Positions 26,900-36,203 of a DNA stretch of 64,000 nucleotides are shown here, in pieces. A program made the position numbers and the translations under genes. The notes beneath the pieces were generated by a model. It was not told the DNA's origin. It saw only the letters and a program-made list of their open reading frames with translations, and ran no database searches. The stretch's first letter is position 1, and each line of letters starts with the position of its first letter. Source of the stretch: Pseudoxanthomonas daejeonensis (GTDB lineage: Bacteria; Pseudomonadota; Gammaproteobacteria; Xanthomonadales; Xanthomonadaceae); NCBI RefSeq assembly GCF_010093205.1, contig NZ_PDWN01000003.1:300505-364504 (forward strand), in the 5' to 3' direction.

Positions 26900-28758
26900 G
26901 CGCCCAGGCCGCCGCCCCGCTGCGCCTGGCGCTGCTCGGCAACCCCAATTCGGGCAAGACCGCGCTGTTCAACCTGCTAACCGGCAGCCGGCAGAAGGTC
27001 GCCAACTACGCCGGTGTCACCGTAGAGCGCAAGGAAGGCCGCCTCCATTCGCCGGCGGGCCATTCGTATGCGGTGCTGGACCTTCCGGGTGCCTACAGCC
27101 TCAACCCGGCCAGCCTGGACGAGGCGATCACCCGCGACCTGTGCCGGGGCTTCTATCCCGGGGAGGCGGCCCCTGACGTGCTGGTCTGCGTGGTCGACGC
27201 GACCAACCTGCGCCTGCACCTGCGTTTCGTGCTCGAAGTGCGGCAGATGGGCAAGCCGATGATCGTGGCGCTGAACATGAGCGACGCCGCGCAGCGTCGC
27301 GGCATCACCATCGATCGCGCAGCGCTGGAGCGCGAACTGGGCGTACCGGTGGTGGAAACGGTCGCCGTGCGCCATCACGGCGCCAATAGCCTGGTGGAGC
27401 GGATCGATGGCGTGGCGGCGCACCTGCATCCGCCGGTCGCGCAACTGGCCGACGACGCCGACCTGCATGCCGAGACCCGGCGCCTGCTCGCCGCCACCGT
27501 ATCCATGCCGACCCGCACCGCCAGGATCGATGATGCGCTGGACCGCTGGCTGCTGCACCCGGTGCTTGGCCTGCTGACCCTGGCGGTGGTCATGTTCCTG
27601 ATCTTCCAGGCGGTGTACGCCTGGGCCACGCCGGTCATGGACCTGATCGAGGCCGGTACCGCCGCCCTGGGCGAATGGGTCGGCGCGCGGATGGCCGAAG
27701 GGCCCCTGGCCAGCCTGCTGGTCGACGGCATCATCGCCGGCCTCGGTGGCGTGATCGTGTTCCTGCCGCAGATCCTGGTGCTGTTCGCCTTCATCCTCGC
27801 CCTCGAGGAATCCGGCTACCTGCCGCGCGCCGCATTCCTGCTGGACCGGATGATGGCGGGCGCCGGCCTCTCCGGACGCTCGTTCATCCCGCTGCTGTCC
27901 AGCTTCGCCTGCGCGATCCCCGGGATCATGGCCACGCGCAGCATCCAGGACCCGCGCGACCGACTGGCCACGATCCTGGTCGCGCCGCTGATGACGTGTT
28001 CGGCGCGTCTTCCGGTGTACGCGTTGCTGATCGGTGCGTTCATCCCGGCGCGCGAGGTCTGGGGGGGCTTCAACCTCCAGGGGCTGGTGCTGTTCGGCCT
28101 GTACATGGCCGGCATCCTCAGTGCGCTGGCCGTGTCGTGGGTGATGAAGAAATGGCGCCGCGACAAGGGCGAGCATCCGCTGATGCTGGAGCTGCCGTCG
28201 TATCGCCTGCCCAATCCGCGCGACCTGCTTATCGGCCTGTACGAGCGCGGCATGGTCTTCCTCAAGCGCGTCGGCGGGATCATCTTCGCCCTGACCGTTC
28301 TGCTGTGGGTGCTGCTGTCGTTCCCGGCGGCGCCGGTGGACGCGACGATGCCCGCGATCGACTACAGCTTCGCCGGCCGCATCGGCCATGCGCTGGCGGT
28401 GGTGTTCGCGCCGCTGGGCTTCAACTGGCAGATCTGCATCGCACTGATCCCCGGCCTGGCTGCGCGCGAAGTGGCGGTGTCCTCGCTTGCCACGGTCTAT
28501 GCGCTGTCCGCCGCCGACGACGAGGCGGCCGCGCAGGCACTGACACCGCTGATCACCGACGGCTGGTCGCTGGCCACCGGACTGTCGCTGCTGGTGTGGT
28601 TCATCTACGCACCGCAATGCCTTGCCACCTGGGCGGCCATCAAGCGCGAGACCGGTTCGTGGAAGACGATGGCCATCGCTGCCGGCTACCTGTTCGCGCT
28701 CGCCTACCTGGCCTCGCTGCTGACCTACCAGGTCGCGGTGCGGCTCGGGGCGGGCTAG
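26896..28758 (+). CDS. feoB: Ferrous iron transporter FeoB
   Basis: A 620-residue inner-membrane Fe2+ transporter with an N-terminal G domain. The G1 loop is GNPNSGKTALFN, G3 DLPGAYSLNP and G4 NMSD (usual NxxD form). The membrane part has about ten hydrophobic segments with the paired core motifs CAIPGIMATRS and TCSARLPVYALLIGAF, each including the conserved Cys. The protein is shorter than E. coli FeoB (773), as expected for the xanthomonad type; the C-terminal part contains LAAREVAVSSLATVY and FIYAPQCLATWAAIKRE. Operon: feoA-feoB-Cys-rich protein. Iron regulation by the Fur encoded at 8220 is plausible. Confidence 0.97.
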   Translation: MSAQAAAPLRLALLGNPNSGKTALFNLLTGSRQKVANYAGVTVERKEGRLHSPAGHSYAVLDLPGAYSLNPASLDEAITRDLCRGFYPGEAAPDVLVCVVDATNLRLHLRFVLEVRQMGKPMIVALNMSDAAQRRGITIDRAALERELGVPVVETVAVRHHGANSLVERIDGVAAHLHPPVAQLADDADLHAETRRLLAATVSMPTRTARIDDALDRWLLHPVLGLLTLAVVMFLIFQAVYAWATPVMDLIEAGTAALGEWVGARMAEGPLASLLVDGIIAGLGGVIVFLPQILVLFAFILALEESGYLPRAAFLLDRMMAGAGLSGRSFIPLLSSFACAIPGIMATRSIQDPRDRLATILVAPLMTCSARLPVYALLIGAFIPAREVWGGFNLQGLVLFGLYMAGILSALAVSWVMKKWRRDKGEHPLMLELPSYRLPNPRDLLIGLYERGMVFLKRVGGIIFALTVLLWVLLSFPAAPVDATMPAIDYSFAGRIGHALAVVFAPLGFNWQICIALIPGLAAREVAVSSLATVYALSAADDEAAAQALTPLITDGWSLATGLSLLVWFIYAPQCLATWAAIKRETGSWKTMAIAAGYLFALAYLASLLTYQVAVRLGAG

Positions 28759-28769
28759 GGCGCACGACG

Positions 28770-29030
28770 ATGAACGTCGCGCTGCCGCTGTGGCTCCAGT
28801 ACGCCGTCATCGGCGTGGTGGTCGCCCTTGCCCTGTGGATCTTCGCGAAGAAGCAGCTGCCGGGCAGCCTGCGCCGCGCTCGCCTGGCCCTGGCCGCACC
28901 GCTGGTACGTGATGGCCGGCCTGCATGGATGCGTTCGCTGGCGCGGCGCATCGCCCCGCCGGGCTCAGGCCCGGGCGTGTCGGCCTGCGGTGGCTGCGAC
29001 AACTGCGGCCCGGAGCCGAAGCAGCGTTAG
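28770..29030 (+). CDS. Small FeoB-associated Cys-rich membrane protein
   Basis: An 86-residue protein with one N-terminal membrane helix (LQYAVIGVVVALALWIFAKK), a basic middle and the C-terminal cluster ACGGCDNCGP. Small single-span Cys-rich proteins commonly follow feoB (FeoC-like or FeoB-associated Cys-rich families) and may bind iron or an iron-sulfur cluster; this has not been shown for this one. It starts 11 bases after feoB, so it belongs to the operon. Confidence 0.85.
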   Translation: MNVALPLWLQYAVIGVVVALALWIFAKKQLPGSLRRARLALAAPLVRDGRPAWMRSLARRIAPPGSGPGVSACGGCDNCGPEPKQR

Positions 29031-29338
29031 CTGGATCGTTCCCGCTCGCCCCGCCTGAAGTGGCTTCAACCAGCGGCAGGGACGTCGGGATTAGAAGGGG
29101 TCGCGGTTGCCGGCGTGTCGGCTTTGCGGACTGAAGTCCGCTCCTGCAGGAGTCCGACGAATGGCCGCCTTCGCTGGCGGGCATGACCGCGACACCGAAC
29201 GATTCGCAGCCCGGGGATACTCGCCCGCGTGGAGCGTCGCTGCACTTTGTAGGAGCGGGCATGACCGCGACGCCGAGGTGGTCCGGAGCCACGGGAGCGC
29301 CGCCCAGTTCGACGTTGCCGCCTCCTGGCGCCCAACGA
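29031..29338. repeat. Intergenic region with REP-like palindrome remnants
   Basis: Between the feo operon and the GH8 gene are two forward copies of the local REP sequence (core GGGCATGACCGCGACACCG): a degenerate one at about 29175-29199 and a full one beginning GTAGGAG at 29249-29276. A different palindromic piece, GGACTGAAGTCC, lies near 29129. No gene was seen. Confidence 0.7.
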
Positions 29339-30676
29339 TCAGCCGTCCGCACCCTCCGGCAGCCACGCGCGGAAATCGCCGCTGCAGTGGAGCAGGGCCA
29401 TCATGTACAGCATCCCGTCGTAATAACGGTGCTGCCCGGTCGGTACCGGGTGCTCCCACAGCGCACGGACGAAGGCCAGGCGTCGCGGATCGTCGGCGGC
29501 CAGGCTGGCCACCGCATTGGTCGCGATCAGGCCCGTCGTCCGACCCCCACCGAGCGGTTTACCGTCCAGTGTGTACAGGCTCTGGTAGGAGTCCATGCCC
29601 TGGGCTTCGAAGAATGCCTGCAGGCGGTTGCTCAACTCTATCTGGCGGGGATCGCGCGCCCACCAGGACCAGTCCACCGACCAGTTCATGGCGCTGCGCC
29701 ACGCGTCGTAGCGGAAGTCGGCCGACTCCGGGCGCCAGGGCGCCGCCCACGGCGAGCCATCGAAGTTGCCGTAGTCGGGCGTAAGCGCAGTACTGGGGTG
29801 CGAGGCGGTGGCGAAATAGTCCCGGCTGACCTGCGCCGCCTGGCGCCAGAAATCACGGTCCGCTTCGGGCCCGACGCGTGCCCAGATTTCATAGAAGGCG
29901 GGCAGGTGGTAGGACGCGTCGGTGTGCGCCGCGTTCGCAACGTCGGGAGTGAAGCGCACCATCTTCGCTTCCCGGTCGAACAGGTTCATCGCGGTCATCT
30001 CGCCGCGTGCGGTCGTGCCGGTGATGCGTTCGCGATGCAGTACATCGGTGAGCAGGCGCGTGGCCTGCGCGCTGTAGTCACGGAGGCCTTCGCCATCGCC
30101 CCAGCGCTGCGCGGCGAAATAAAGCGCGGTGATGAAGTATTCCTCGCCATCCGGTGCGGGCATCTCGTCGTTGGCCACCCCGTCGGTGCCAACCGACCAG
30201 GCGAAGTAGCCATGCGCCGGATGCGCCGGGTCGTCCTGGTACATGTGGGTCATGGCCCAGTTCCAGATCGCGTCGAACTCGGCCTTACGGTCCAGCTGCA
30301 CCGCGATCATCATTCCGTACGACATGCCTTCGGAGCGCACGTCGTCGCTGTTGACGTCGTGGATGTAGGCGAGCGGGCCATGCGCATTGCTGCCGGCTTC
30401 GTAATAGACGGCCTGGTCGGTGCCGTTTCCATGGAACAGCTGCTGGAAGGCCGCTTCGACCTTCGCTTCGGTTTCCTCGCGCCGGTAGCCGGCTTCGGCG
30501 AACAGGTCCGGGTACTGCCCGGAGGCAACGGCGCCCTTCGCTGCCGTCGCGTCCTCGGATGGGGCAGGCGCGCGTGCGGAACCCGCCGTTACGGGCGCCG
30601 GCGTGCATGCGGCCAGCATGGTGCACAGCAACCAGGGAGCGGCCAGGGCGGCGATGCGATGGTAGTGGACGGTCAT
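29339..30676 (-). CDS. Glycoside hydrolase family 8 lipoprotein (exo-oligoxylanase-like)
   Basis: A 445-residue exported enzyme with a lipoprotein signal ending LLCTMLAACTPAP. The mature part shows GH8 hallmarks: HDVNSDDVRSEGMSYGMMIAV with the catalytic glutamate, AHGYFAWSVGTDG, EEYFITALYFAAQRWGDGEG and DFRYDAWRSAMNWSVDWSWW. This variant resembles reducing-end xylose-releasing exo-oligoxylanases (Rex8A) more than cellulases or chitosanases. With a GH11-like lipoprotein 28 kb away it suggests breakdown of xylan fragments in the periplasm or at the cell surface. Linker of Ala/Pro (residues 25-50) follows the lipidation site. Confidence 0.88.
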   Translation of the reverse strand: MTVHYHRIAALAAPWLLCTMLAACTPAPVTAGSARAPAPSEDATAAKGAVASGQYPDLFAEAGYRREETEAKVEAAFQQLFHGNGTDQAVYYEAGSNAHGPLAYIHDVNSDDVRSEGMSYGMMIAVQLDRKAEFDAIWNWAMTHMYQDDPAHPAHGYFAWSVGTDGVANDEMPAPDGEEYFITALYFAAQRWGDGEGLRDYSAQATRLLTDVLHRERITGTTARGEMTAMNLFDREAKMVRFTPDVANAAHTDASYHLPAFYEIWARVGPEADRDFWRQAAQVSRDYFATASHPSTALTPDYGNFDGSPWAAPWRPESADFRYDAWRSAMNWSVDWSWWARDPRQIELSNRLQAFFEAQGMDSYQSLYTLDGKPLGGGRTTGLIATNAVASLAADDPRRLAFVRALWEHPVPTGQHRYYDGMLYMMALLHCSGDFRAWLPEGADG

Positions 30677-30764
30677 GCGGTTCCTGTGCGTACGTTCGGG
30701 GCGTGGAGGCTGAGGACGTTAGCAGGGCGCCAGCCCCGTACGCATCGGCATGCGTGTCGTGCCA

Positions 30765-31214
30765 TCACTGGTCGGGAATGTCAGGCTCGACCAGGCGCGC
30801 GAGCTGCTCCAGGGATTCCTGCCAGCCCAGGTAGCACATCTCGACCGGGATCACTTCGGGAATCCCCTCCTGCACGACTTCCAGTTCGGTCCCGCACAGC
30901 ACGGCCTTCAGGCGGACGCTGACCTGCATCTCGCCGGGAAGGTTGGGATCATCGAAGCGGTCCACGTAGCGGATCCGCTCGTGCGGCACCAGCTCGAGAT
31001 ATTCGCCACCGAAGGAATGGGTGTTGCGGGTGCCGAAGTTGGTGAAGGACATCCTGAAAGTGCCCCCCACCCGCGCCTCCAGGTGCGCGACGCTGGCCGT
31101 GAAGCCGTAGGGCGGCAGCCATTTGGCCATTGCGTCGGCCTCGGTGAACGCGCGATAGACGCGCTCGGGCGGACAGCGCAACACGCGATGGAGACGGACG
31201 GTACCGGTAGCCAT
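30765..31214 (-). CDS. SRPBCC (AHSA1-type) domain protein
   Basis: A 149-residue helix-grip protein. It opens VRLHRVLRCPPERVYRAFTEADAMAKWLPPYGF, typical of activator-of-Hsp90-homologue-like SRPBCC proteins, and ends with the long closing helix GWQESLEQLARLVEP. Members bind hydrophobic ligands, and few have known functions. It shares strand and spacing (75 bases) with the SDR gene upstream but no functional link is evident. Confidence 0.88.
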   Translation of the reverse strand: MATGTVRLHRVLRCPPERVYRAFTEADAMAKWLPPYGFTASVAHLEARVGGTFRMSFTNFGTRNTHSFGGEYLELVPHERIRYVDRFDDPNLPGEMQVSVRLKAVLCGTELEVVQEGIPEVIPVEMCYLGWQESLEQLARLVEPDIPDQ

Positions 31215-31289
31215 GGCGATTCTCCGCGAGTGGTTGGATTTCGTTTACGACGGATCGGCCGCAGTGCGATCGACAGGGCGGCAGCGTCG

Positions 31290-32066
31290 TCAGCGCATGC
31301 CCTTGTGTTGCCCGCCATCGATAGGCACGCAGGCGCCGGTCACCCACATCGCCCGCGGCGAGGCGAGGAACAAGGCGACGTCAGCCACTTCCTGCAGCGT
31401 GCCCATGCGACCCCAGGGAATGCCCGCGCGCACCGCTTCGTAGCGCGGCGGATCCTGGCGACGGACCTGGTCCCACAGGCCGCCATCGAACTCGATCGAG
31501 CCGGGTGCGATCGCGTTGGCCCGGATCCGGTCGGGGCCATGGAAGATCGAGAGCTTCTTGGCGTAGGCGATCAGCGCGGCCTTGGCCGAGGCATAGCCGA
31601 AATCCGGCCCGGGACTGGCTTCCAGGCCCGAGATGGACGCGACCAGGACGATGCTGCCGCCGCCAGCCGCCTTCATCCACGGGATCACCTGTTCGCAGGC
31701 GCGGGCCGCGGCCAGTACGTCCACGCGCAGGCTCGCCTCGAAATCGACCACCGAGGGCCCCAGCGCAAGCGCCGAAGCGTTGTGGACCAGGACGTCGACG
31801 CCGCCGAAGGCCTGGCGTACGCCGTCCAGGAAGTCCGCCAGCGAGGGCCCGTCGCCGAGATCGCAGGAGCGGATATGGACGCCTCCACCGTGCCGTCGCA
31901 GCGATTCCTCCACCTCGTGCAGCGCGTTGCGGCCGCGTGCGTCGGCACCACGGGCGCAGGTGGCCACGTCGGCGCCTTCCGCCGCCAGTCCCAGTGCGAT
32001 CGCGCGCCCGATGCCGCGGCTGCCGCCGAGCACGACGCAGCGCTTGCCTTGCAGTTGCAGGTCGAT
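31290..32066 (-). CDS. SDR family oxidoreductase with apparent ATC start codon
   Basis: A 258-residue classical SDR: VVLGGSRGIGRAIALGLA at the N-terminus, LVHNASALALG, catalytic Tyr-Lys as YASAKAALIAY, and the C-terminal VTGACVPIDGGQ. The gene directly follows liuB (37 bases), so it may act on a branched-chain acyl-CoA or hydroxyacyl intermediate. Start: the first strand begins IDLQLQGKRC, with GGGAGGAA (minus strand, 32081-32074) seven bases before the ATC at 32066-32064. No ATG, GTG or TTG occurs in frame between there and a point well inside liuB, so ATC, or less likely a CTG two codons later, is the likely initiator. Confidence 0.85.
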   Translation of the reverse strand: MDLQLQGKRCVVLGGSRGIGRAIALGLAAEGADVATCARGADARGRNALHEVEESLRRHGGGVHIRSCDLGDGPSLADFLDGVRQAFGGVDVLVHNASALALGPSVVDFEASLRVDVLAAARACEQVIPWMKAAGGGSIVLVASISGLEASPGPDFGYASAKAALIAYAKKLSIFHGPDRIRANAIAPGSIEFDGGLWDQVRRQDPPRYEAVRAGIPWGRMGTLQEVADVALFLASPRAMWVTGACVPIDGGQHKGMR

Positions 32067-32103
32067 GGCCTGGTTCCTCCCGGATCGATGGTGGACCGCG
32101 CGG

Positions 32104-33711
32104 CTACATGCGGAACACGCCGAAGCGTGCCGGTTCGACCGGTGCGTTGAGCGAAGCCGACAGCGCAAGGCCGAGCACGCGGCGGGTGTCGGATGGATCG
32201 ATGATGCCGTCATCCCACAGGCGCGCGGTGGCGTACCACGGGCTTCCCTGCTGTTCGTACTGCTCGCGTACCGGCGCCTTGAACGCCTCCTCCTCTTCGG
32301 CGCTCCACTGGCCGCCGCCGGCCTCCAGGGCGTCGCGGCGCACGGTCGCCAGCACGCTGGCGGCCTGTTCGCCGCCCATCACGCTGATCCGCGCGTTGGG
32401 CCACATCCACAGGAAGCGCGCGCCATAGGCGCGCCCGCACATCGCGTAGTTGCCGGCGCCGAAGCTGCCACCGATGACCACGGTGAACTTGGGCACCGAC
32501 GAGCAGGCCACCGCCGTCACCATCTTCGCCCCGTCCTTGGCGATGCCGGCGTTTTCGTACTTGCGGCCAACCATGAAGCCGGTGATGTTCTGCAGGAACA
32601 CCAGCGGGATGCCGCGCTGGTTGCACAGTTCGATGAAGTGCGCGCCCTTGAGCGCGCTCTCGGCGAACAGGATGCCGTTGTTGGCGACGATGCCGACCGG
32701 ATAGCCATGCAGGTGGGCGAAGCCGGTGACCAGGGTCTTGCCGTATCGCGCCTTGAACTCCTCGAACTCGCTGCCGTCGACCAGGCGCGCGATCACTTCG
32801 CGGATGTCGAACGGGCGGCGCGTGTCGGGTGGGACGATCCCGTACAGCTCCTCGGCTGCGTACAGCGGATCGCGCGGCGCGCGCACGGCGACGTCGATGC
32901 GCTTCTTGCGGTTGAGGTGGCTGACGATGCCGCGCGCGATCTGCAGCGCGTGCTCGTCGTCCTCGGCGTAATGGTCGGCCACGCCGGACACCGCGGTATG
33001 CACGTCGGCACCGCCGAGTGATTCGGCATCGACCACCTCGCCGGTGGCTGCCTTCACCAGTGGCGGGCCGCCGAGGAAGATCGTGCCCTGGTCGCGCACG
33101 ATCACCGACTCGTCGCACATCGCCGGCACGTAGGCGCCGCCGGCGGTACAGCTGCCCATCACCACCGCGATCTGCGGGATGTTGTCCGCGCTCAGTCGCG
33201 CCTGGTTGTAGAAGATCCGGCCGAAGTGCTCGCGGTCGGGGAAGACTTCGTCCTGCAGCGGCAGGAACGCGCCGCCGGAATCGACCAGGTAGATGCACGG
33301 CAGGCGGTTCTCGCGCGCGATCTCCTGCGCGCGCAGGTGCTTCTTGACCGTCATCGGGAAGTAGGTGCCACCCTTGACCGTGGCGTCGTTGGCCACGACC
33401 ACCACTTCCTGGCCGCAGACCGTGCCGATGCCGCAGACCATGCCCGCGGCCGGCGCGGCATCGTCGTACATGCCCTCGGCCGCCAGCGGAGCGATCTCGA
33501 GGAAGGGCGAGCCGGGGTCGAGCAGGGCATCGATGCGGTCGCGGGCGAGCAACTTGCCGCGTTCGGTATGGCGCTGGCGGGCCTTGTCGCCGCCGCCCCC
33601 GGCGGCGCGCTCCAGGCGCCGCCGCAGTTCAGCGGCGAGCTGGCGGTGATGATCGGAGTAGGCGGCGAATTCGGGCGATCGCGGATCGATCTGGCTGCGG
33701 AGGGCGGGCAT
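32104..33711 (-). CDS. liuB: Methylcrotonyl-CoA carboxylase, carboxyltransferase beta subunit
   Basis: A 535-residue carboxyltransferase, partner of the biotin-containing subunit at 23585. [43 protein letters not shown] and [13 protein letters not shown] are nearly diagnostic of MCC beta; [14 protein letters not shown] and [23 protein letters not shown] are in the second crotonase-like half. ATG 33711 opens [10 protein letters not shown]. liuB is separated from liuD by about 6.5 kb of unrelated genes (feo, GH8), so the usual compact liu operon is broken up here. The SDR follows it directly. Confidence 0.96.
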   Translation of the reverse strand: MPALRSQIDPRSPEFAAYSDHHRQLAAELRRRLERAAGGGGDKARQRHTERGKLLARDRIDALLDPGSPFLEIAPLAAEGMYDDAAPAAGMVCGIGTVCGQEVVVVANDATVKGGTYFPMTVKKHLRAQEIARENRLPCIYLVDSGGAFLPLQDEVFPDREHFGRIFYNQARLSADNIPQIAVVMGSCTAGGAYVPAMCDESVIVRDQGTIFLGGPPLVKAATGEVVDAESLGGADVHTAVSGVADHYAEDDEHALQIARGIVSHLNRKKRIDVAVRAPRDPLYAAEELYGIVPPDTRRPFDIREVIARLVDGSEFEEFKARYGKTLVTGFAHLHGYPVGIVANNGILFAESALKGAHFIELCNQRGIPLVFLQNITGFMVGRKYENAGIAKDGAKMVTAVACSSVPKFTVVIGGSFGAGNYAMCGRAYGARFLWMWPNARISVMGGEQAASVLATVRRDALEAGGGQWSAEEEEAFKAPVREQYEQQGSPWYATARLWDDGIIDPSDTRRVLGLALSASLNAPVEPARFGVFRM

Positions 33712-33839
33712 GGGCGTCCTGGCGTGCGGATGCACGCAGGATACGGCAGCGCCGGCGATCCGCCTTCTGGCGGCGCAACAAGGCACGCTGGAACGGGGCG
33801 GCGGCTCCGTTCCGGCGTGCCCGGACTTTCAGTAAGGAA

Positions 33840-34238
33840 TTACTGGTCCTCGGCTTTGCGCTCGGCCTTCTCGGCCGCTTCGCGGGCCTTGATCGCGGCC
33901 CTTTCCGCTGCATCGGCAGTGGCGTCGGCAGCGCGTGCGGTCGCGTCGCGGGTGGCATCGGCAGCGCGGTTGGCGGCGTCGCGGCTGGCGATCGCGGCCT
34001 GGTCCAGGGCCTGCTCGGTTTCCGCCGCGGCCTGCTGCGCATGGACTTCGGCGTTGGCGCCGGCTTCGCGGGCGGTATCGACGGCGTCGGCTGCCGCTGT
34101 TTCGGTCGCCGCCGCGGCATGGTCGGCAGCGGCAGCCGCATGGTCGGCGGCACGACCGGCTTCGGTGCGGGCAGGCTCGTTGCAGGCGGTGAGGGCGAGC
34201 GCGGCGGCGATGGACAGCAGCGGAAGAAGTCGATTCAT
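33840..34238 (-). CDS. Ala-rich helical lipoprotein, copy 1
   Basis: A 132-residue lipoprotein: signal MNRLLPLLSIAAALALTAC (Cys19), then an almost unbroken amphipathic helix rich in Ala, Asp, Glu and Arg (e.g. ADHAAAAADHAAAATETAAA), ending KAREAAEKAERKAEDQ. Such Ala-zipper proteins resemble Lpp-like or OprI-like lipoproteins but no family can be fixed. It lies downstream of a similar gene at 34392-34745 on the same strand, from which a terminator separates it. Likely outer-membrane anchored, possibly interacting with peptidoglycan through the basic tail (inference). Confidence 0.75.
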   Translation of the reverse strand: MNRLLPLLSIAAALALTACNEPARTEAGRAADHAAAAADHAAAATETAAADAVDTAREAGANAEVHAQQAAAETEQALDQAAIASRDAANRAADATRDATARAADATADAAERAAIKAREAAEKAERKAEDQ

Positions 34239-34330
34239 GGCGATGGTCCTCGAGTGGGAAGGGTCGCCAAGGAGGATGGCTGAAGCGACTTCAGCATCCC
34301 GTGAATCAGCGCGCGTGCGGGGCGCGCGCA

Positions 34331-34365
34331 AAAGAAGAAAGGCCGCCGGTTTCCCGACGGCCTTT
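34331..34365 (-). terminator. Terminator after Ala-rich lipoprotein copy 2
   Basis: On the minus strand AAAGGCCG (34365-34358) pairs with CGGCCTTT (34345-34338) and is followed by CTTCTTTT. It lies 26 bases past the stop of the 117-residue gene. Confidence 0.85.
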
Positions 34366-34391
34366 CCAGGTACAGCAGGAAGGTCAGCAGA

Positions 34392-34745
34392 TTACTGCTT
34401 GACTTCTTCCTTGGCCTCTTCGGCAGCGTCCTTGGCCTGCTCGGCAACGTCGGCAGCAGCCTCGGCGGTGCCAGCAGCGGCGTCGGCGGTGGCGTCGGTC
34501 GCGGCGCCAGCGGTGGCGGCAGCAGCGTCGGCAGCGGTGTCGGCGGCAGCGGCAGCGGCGTCAGCAGCGCCCTGGGCAGCGTCGGCGGTAGCGGCGCCGG
34601 CGGCAGCAGCCGAGTCGGCAGCAGCCTGGGCTTCGGCAGCGGCGGCGTCAGCAGCAGCGGCAGCGTCCTGGGCCTGCTCCTGCTTGGAGCACGCGGCCAG
34701 GGCCAGACCCAGGGCCAGGGCGATCAGCAGCTTGTTGATGCTCAT
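34392..34745 (-). CDS. Ala-rich helical lipoprotein, copy 2
   Basis: A 117-residue lipoprotein with signal MSINKLLIALALGLALAAC (Cys19) followed by SKQEQAQ and then about 85 residues composed almost only of Ala, Asp, Glu, Thr and Gly (ADSAAAAGAATADAAQGAAD), ending EQAKDAAEEAKEEVKQ. The helix has no net aromatic core, so it is probably an Ala-zipper oligomer tethered to the outer membrane. ATG 34745 follows GAGGAA. A perfect -35 TTGACA (minus strand, 34827-34822) lies upstream within a hairpin of TGACA...TGTCA arms (34804-34826). Its own strong terminator follows. Confidence 0.8.
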   Translation of the reverse strand: MSINKLLIALALGLALAACSKQEQAQDAAAAADAAAAEAQAAADSAAAAGAATADAAQGAADAAAAAADTAADAAAATAGAATDATADAAAGTAEAAADVAEQAKDAAEEAKEEVKQ

Positions 34746-34803
34746 GATTGGATGTTCCTCGTCGTTAAGTTGGGCAACGCGCCATTGCGCGCCGGCAACA
34801 TGA

Positions 34804-34827
34804 TGACAAGCCGGTGTCGGCTGTCAA
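34804..34827 (-). promoter_or_regulatory. -35 box inside a palindrome upstream of Ala-rich lipoprotein copy 2
   Basis: Minus strand TTGACA (34827-34822) is a perfect -35. It overlaps an imperfect inverted repeat with arms TGACA/TGTCA plus GCCG/CGGC (one bulge). The -10 at 17 bases would be ATCATG, weak. Could be an operator-controlled promoter. Confidence 0.35.
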
Positions 34828-34869
34828 GCGCCGGTTGGGTCACCTTTGTAAAAGGTTGGTGAAAAACGG

Positions 34870-36045
34870 TTACAGCACTTCCACCGCCAGCGCCGTGGCC
34901 TCTCCACCACCGATGCACAGCGCAGCCACGCCGCGCTTCAGGCCCCGGGTACGCAGGGCATTGACGAGGGTCACGACCAGGCGCGCACCCGACGCACCAA
35001 TGGGATGGCCCAGCGCGCAGGCACCCCCGTTGACATTGACCTTGGCGTGCGGGATGCCCAGCTCCCTGATCGGCGCCATGGCCACCACGGCGAACGCTTC
35101 GTTGATCTCGAACAGGTCCACGTCGGCGACCGACCAGCCGACCTTGTCGAGCAGGGTGGAGATCGCCCCGATCGGCGCAGTGGTGAACCATTCGGGCTGG
35201 TGCGAGAAGGTGGCATGGCCGGCGATCCGCGCCAGCGGCTGCACGCCACGGCGCGCAGCCTCGTCGGCCGACAGCAGCACGGTGGCCGCGGCGCCGTCGG
35301 AGATGGAGGACGAGCTGGCCGCGGTGACGCTGCCATCCTTCCTGAAGGCCGGCTTCAAGGTGGGAATCTTGGCGACGTCGGACTTGCCCGGCTGTTCGTC
35401 GCTGGCGAACTCGACCTCGCCCTTGCGGGTGGCGACCTTGACCGGAACGATCTCGCCATTGAACGCGCCGGCGGCCTGCGCGGCCTGCGCGCGGGTCACC
35501 GATTCGATGGCGAACGCATCCTGCTCCTCGCGGGTGAATCCGTACTTCTCGACGGTGGCTTCGGCGAACACGCCCATCGCCTGGCCGTCGTAGGGATTGG
35601 TCAGGCCATCCCAGGACATGTGGTCCACCGCCTGGAAGTTGCCATAGCGGTTGCCGGTGCGCGAGTTGGGGATCAGGTGCGGGGCATTGGTCATCGACTC
35701 CATGCCGCCGGCGACCACGACGGTGGCCGAACCGGCCTTGATCAGGTCGTGGCCGAGCATGATCGCCTTCATGCCCGAGCCGCACACCTTGTTGATCGTG
35801 GTGGCGCCGGCCGAGGTCGGCAGCCCGGCGGCGAGCGCTGCCTGGCGGGCGGGGGCCTGGCCCAGGTTGGCCGGGAGAACGCAGCCCATGATCACTTCGG
35901 TGACATCGGCGGCCGCGATGCCGGACTGGTCGAGCGCGGCGGAAATCGCGGCGGCGCCCAGGGTCGGGGTGGGCACGCCGGTGAACTGGCCAAGGAAGGA
36001 GCCGATGGCAGTGCGCTTGGCGGCAGCGATGACGACGTCGGACAT
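34870..36045 (-). CDS. Acetyl-CoA C-acetyltransferase (thiolase)
   Basis: A 391-residue thiolase of the degradative/biosynthetic type II acetyl-CoA acetyltransferase group. The nucleophile cysteine is in INKVCGSGMKAIMLG (about residue 90). VNGGACALGHPIGASGAR carries the catalytic His and ALCIGGGEATALAVE the second Cys. It could split acetoacetyl-CoA made from leucine catabolism (after activation of acetoacetate) or make it for other purposes. ATG 36045 gives MSDVVIAAAKRTAIGSF, the family start. It is alone on its strand between the lipoprotein gene and the divergent autotransporter. Confidence 0.95.
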   Translation of the reverse strand: MSDVVIAAAKRTAIGSFLGQFTGVPTPTLGAAAISAALDQSGIAAADVTEVIMGCVLPANLGQAPARQAALAAGLPTSAGATTINKVCGSGMKAIMLGHDLIKAGSATVVVAGGMESMTNAPHLIPNSRTGNRYGNFQAVDHMSWDGLTNPYDGQAMGVFAEATVEKYGFTREEQDAFAIESVTRAQAAQAAGAFNGEIVPVKVATRKGEVEFASDEQPGKSDVAKIPTLKPAFRKDGSVTAASSSSISDGAAATVLLSADEAARRGVQPLARIAGHATFSHQPEWFTTAPIGAISTLLDKVGWSVADVDLFEINEAFAVVAMAPIRELGIPHAKVNVNGGACALGHPIGASGARLVVTLVNALRTRGLKRGVAALCIGGGEATALAVEVL

Positions 36046-36203
36046 GGGGGTATGCCTGTGGGGATGAGCCCCGATTATCGCGGCACCCGCCGGCACCCGC
36101 CACCGTGCACCCGGACAGGCGACAGTCCTTGCCGATTGCGGTATAGAAACGGCGTGTCGGGGGACGGGGCGGCGATGCCGCCGATCATCGAGGATTGCGT
36201 GAC

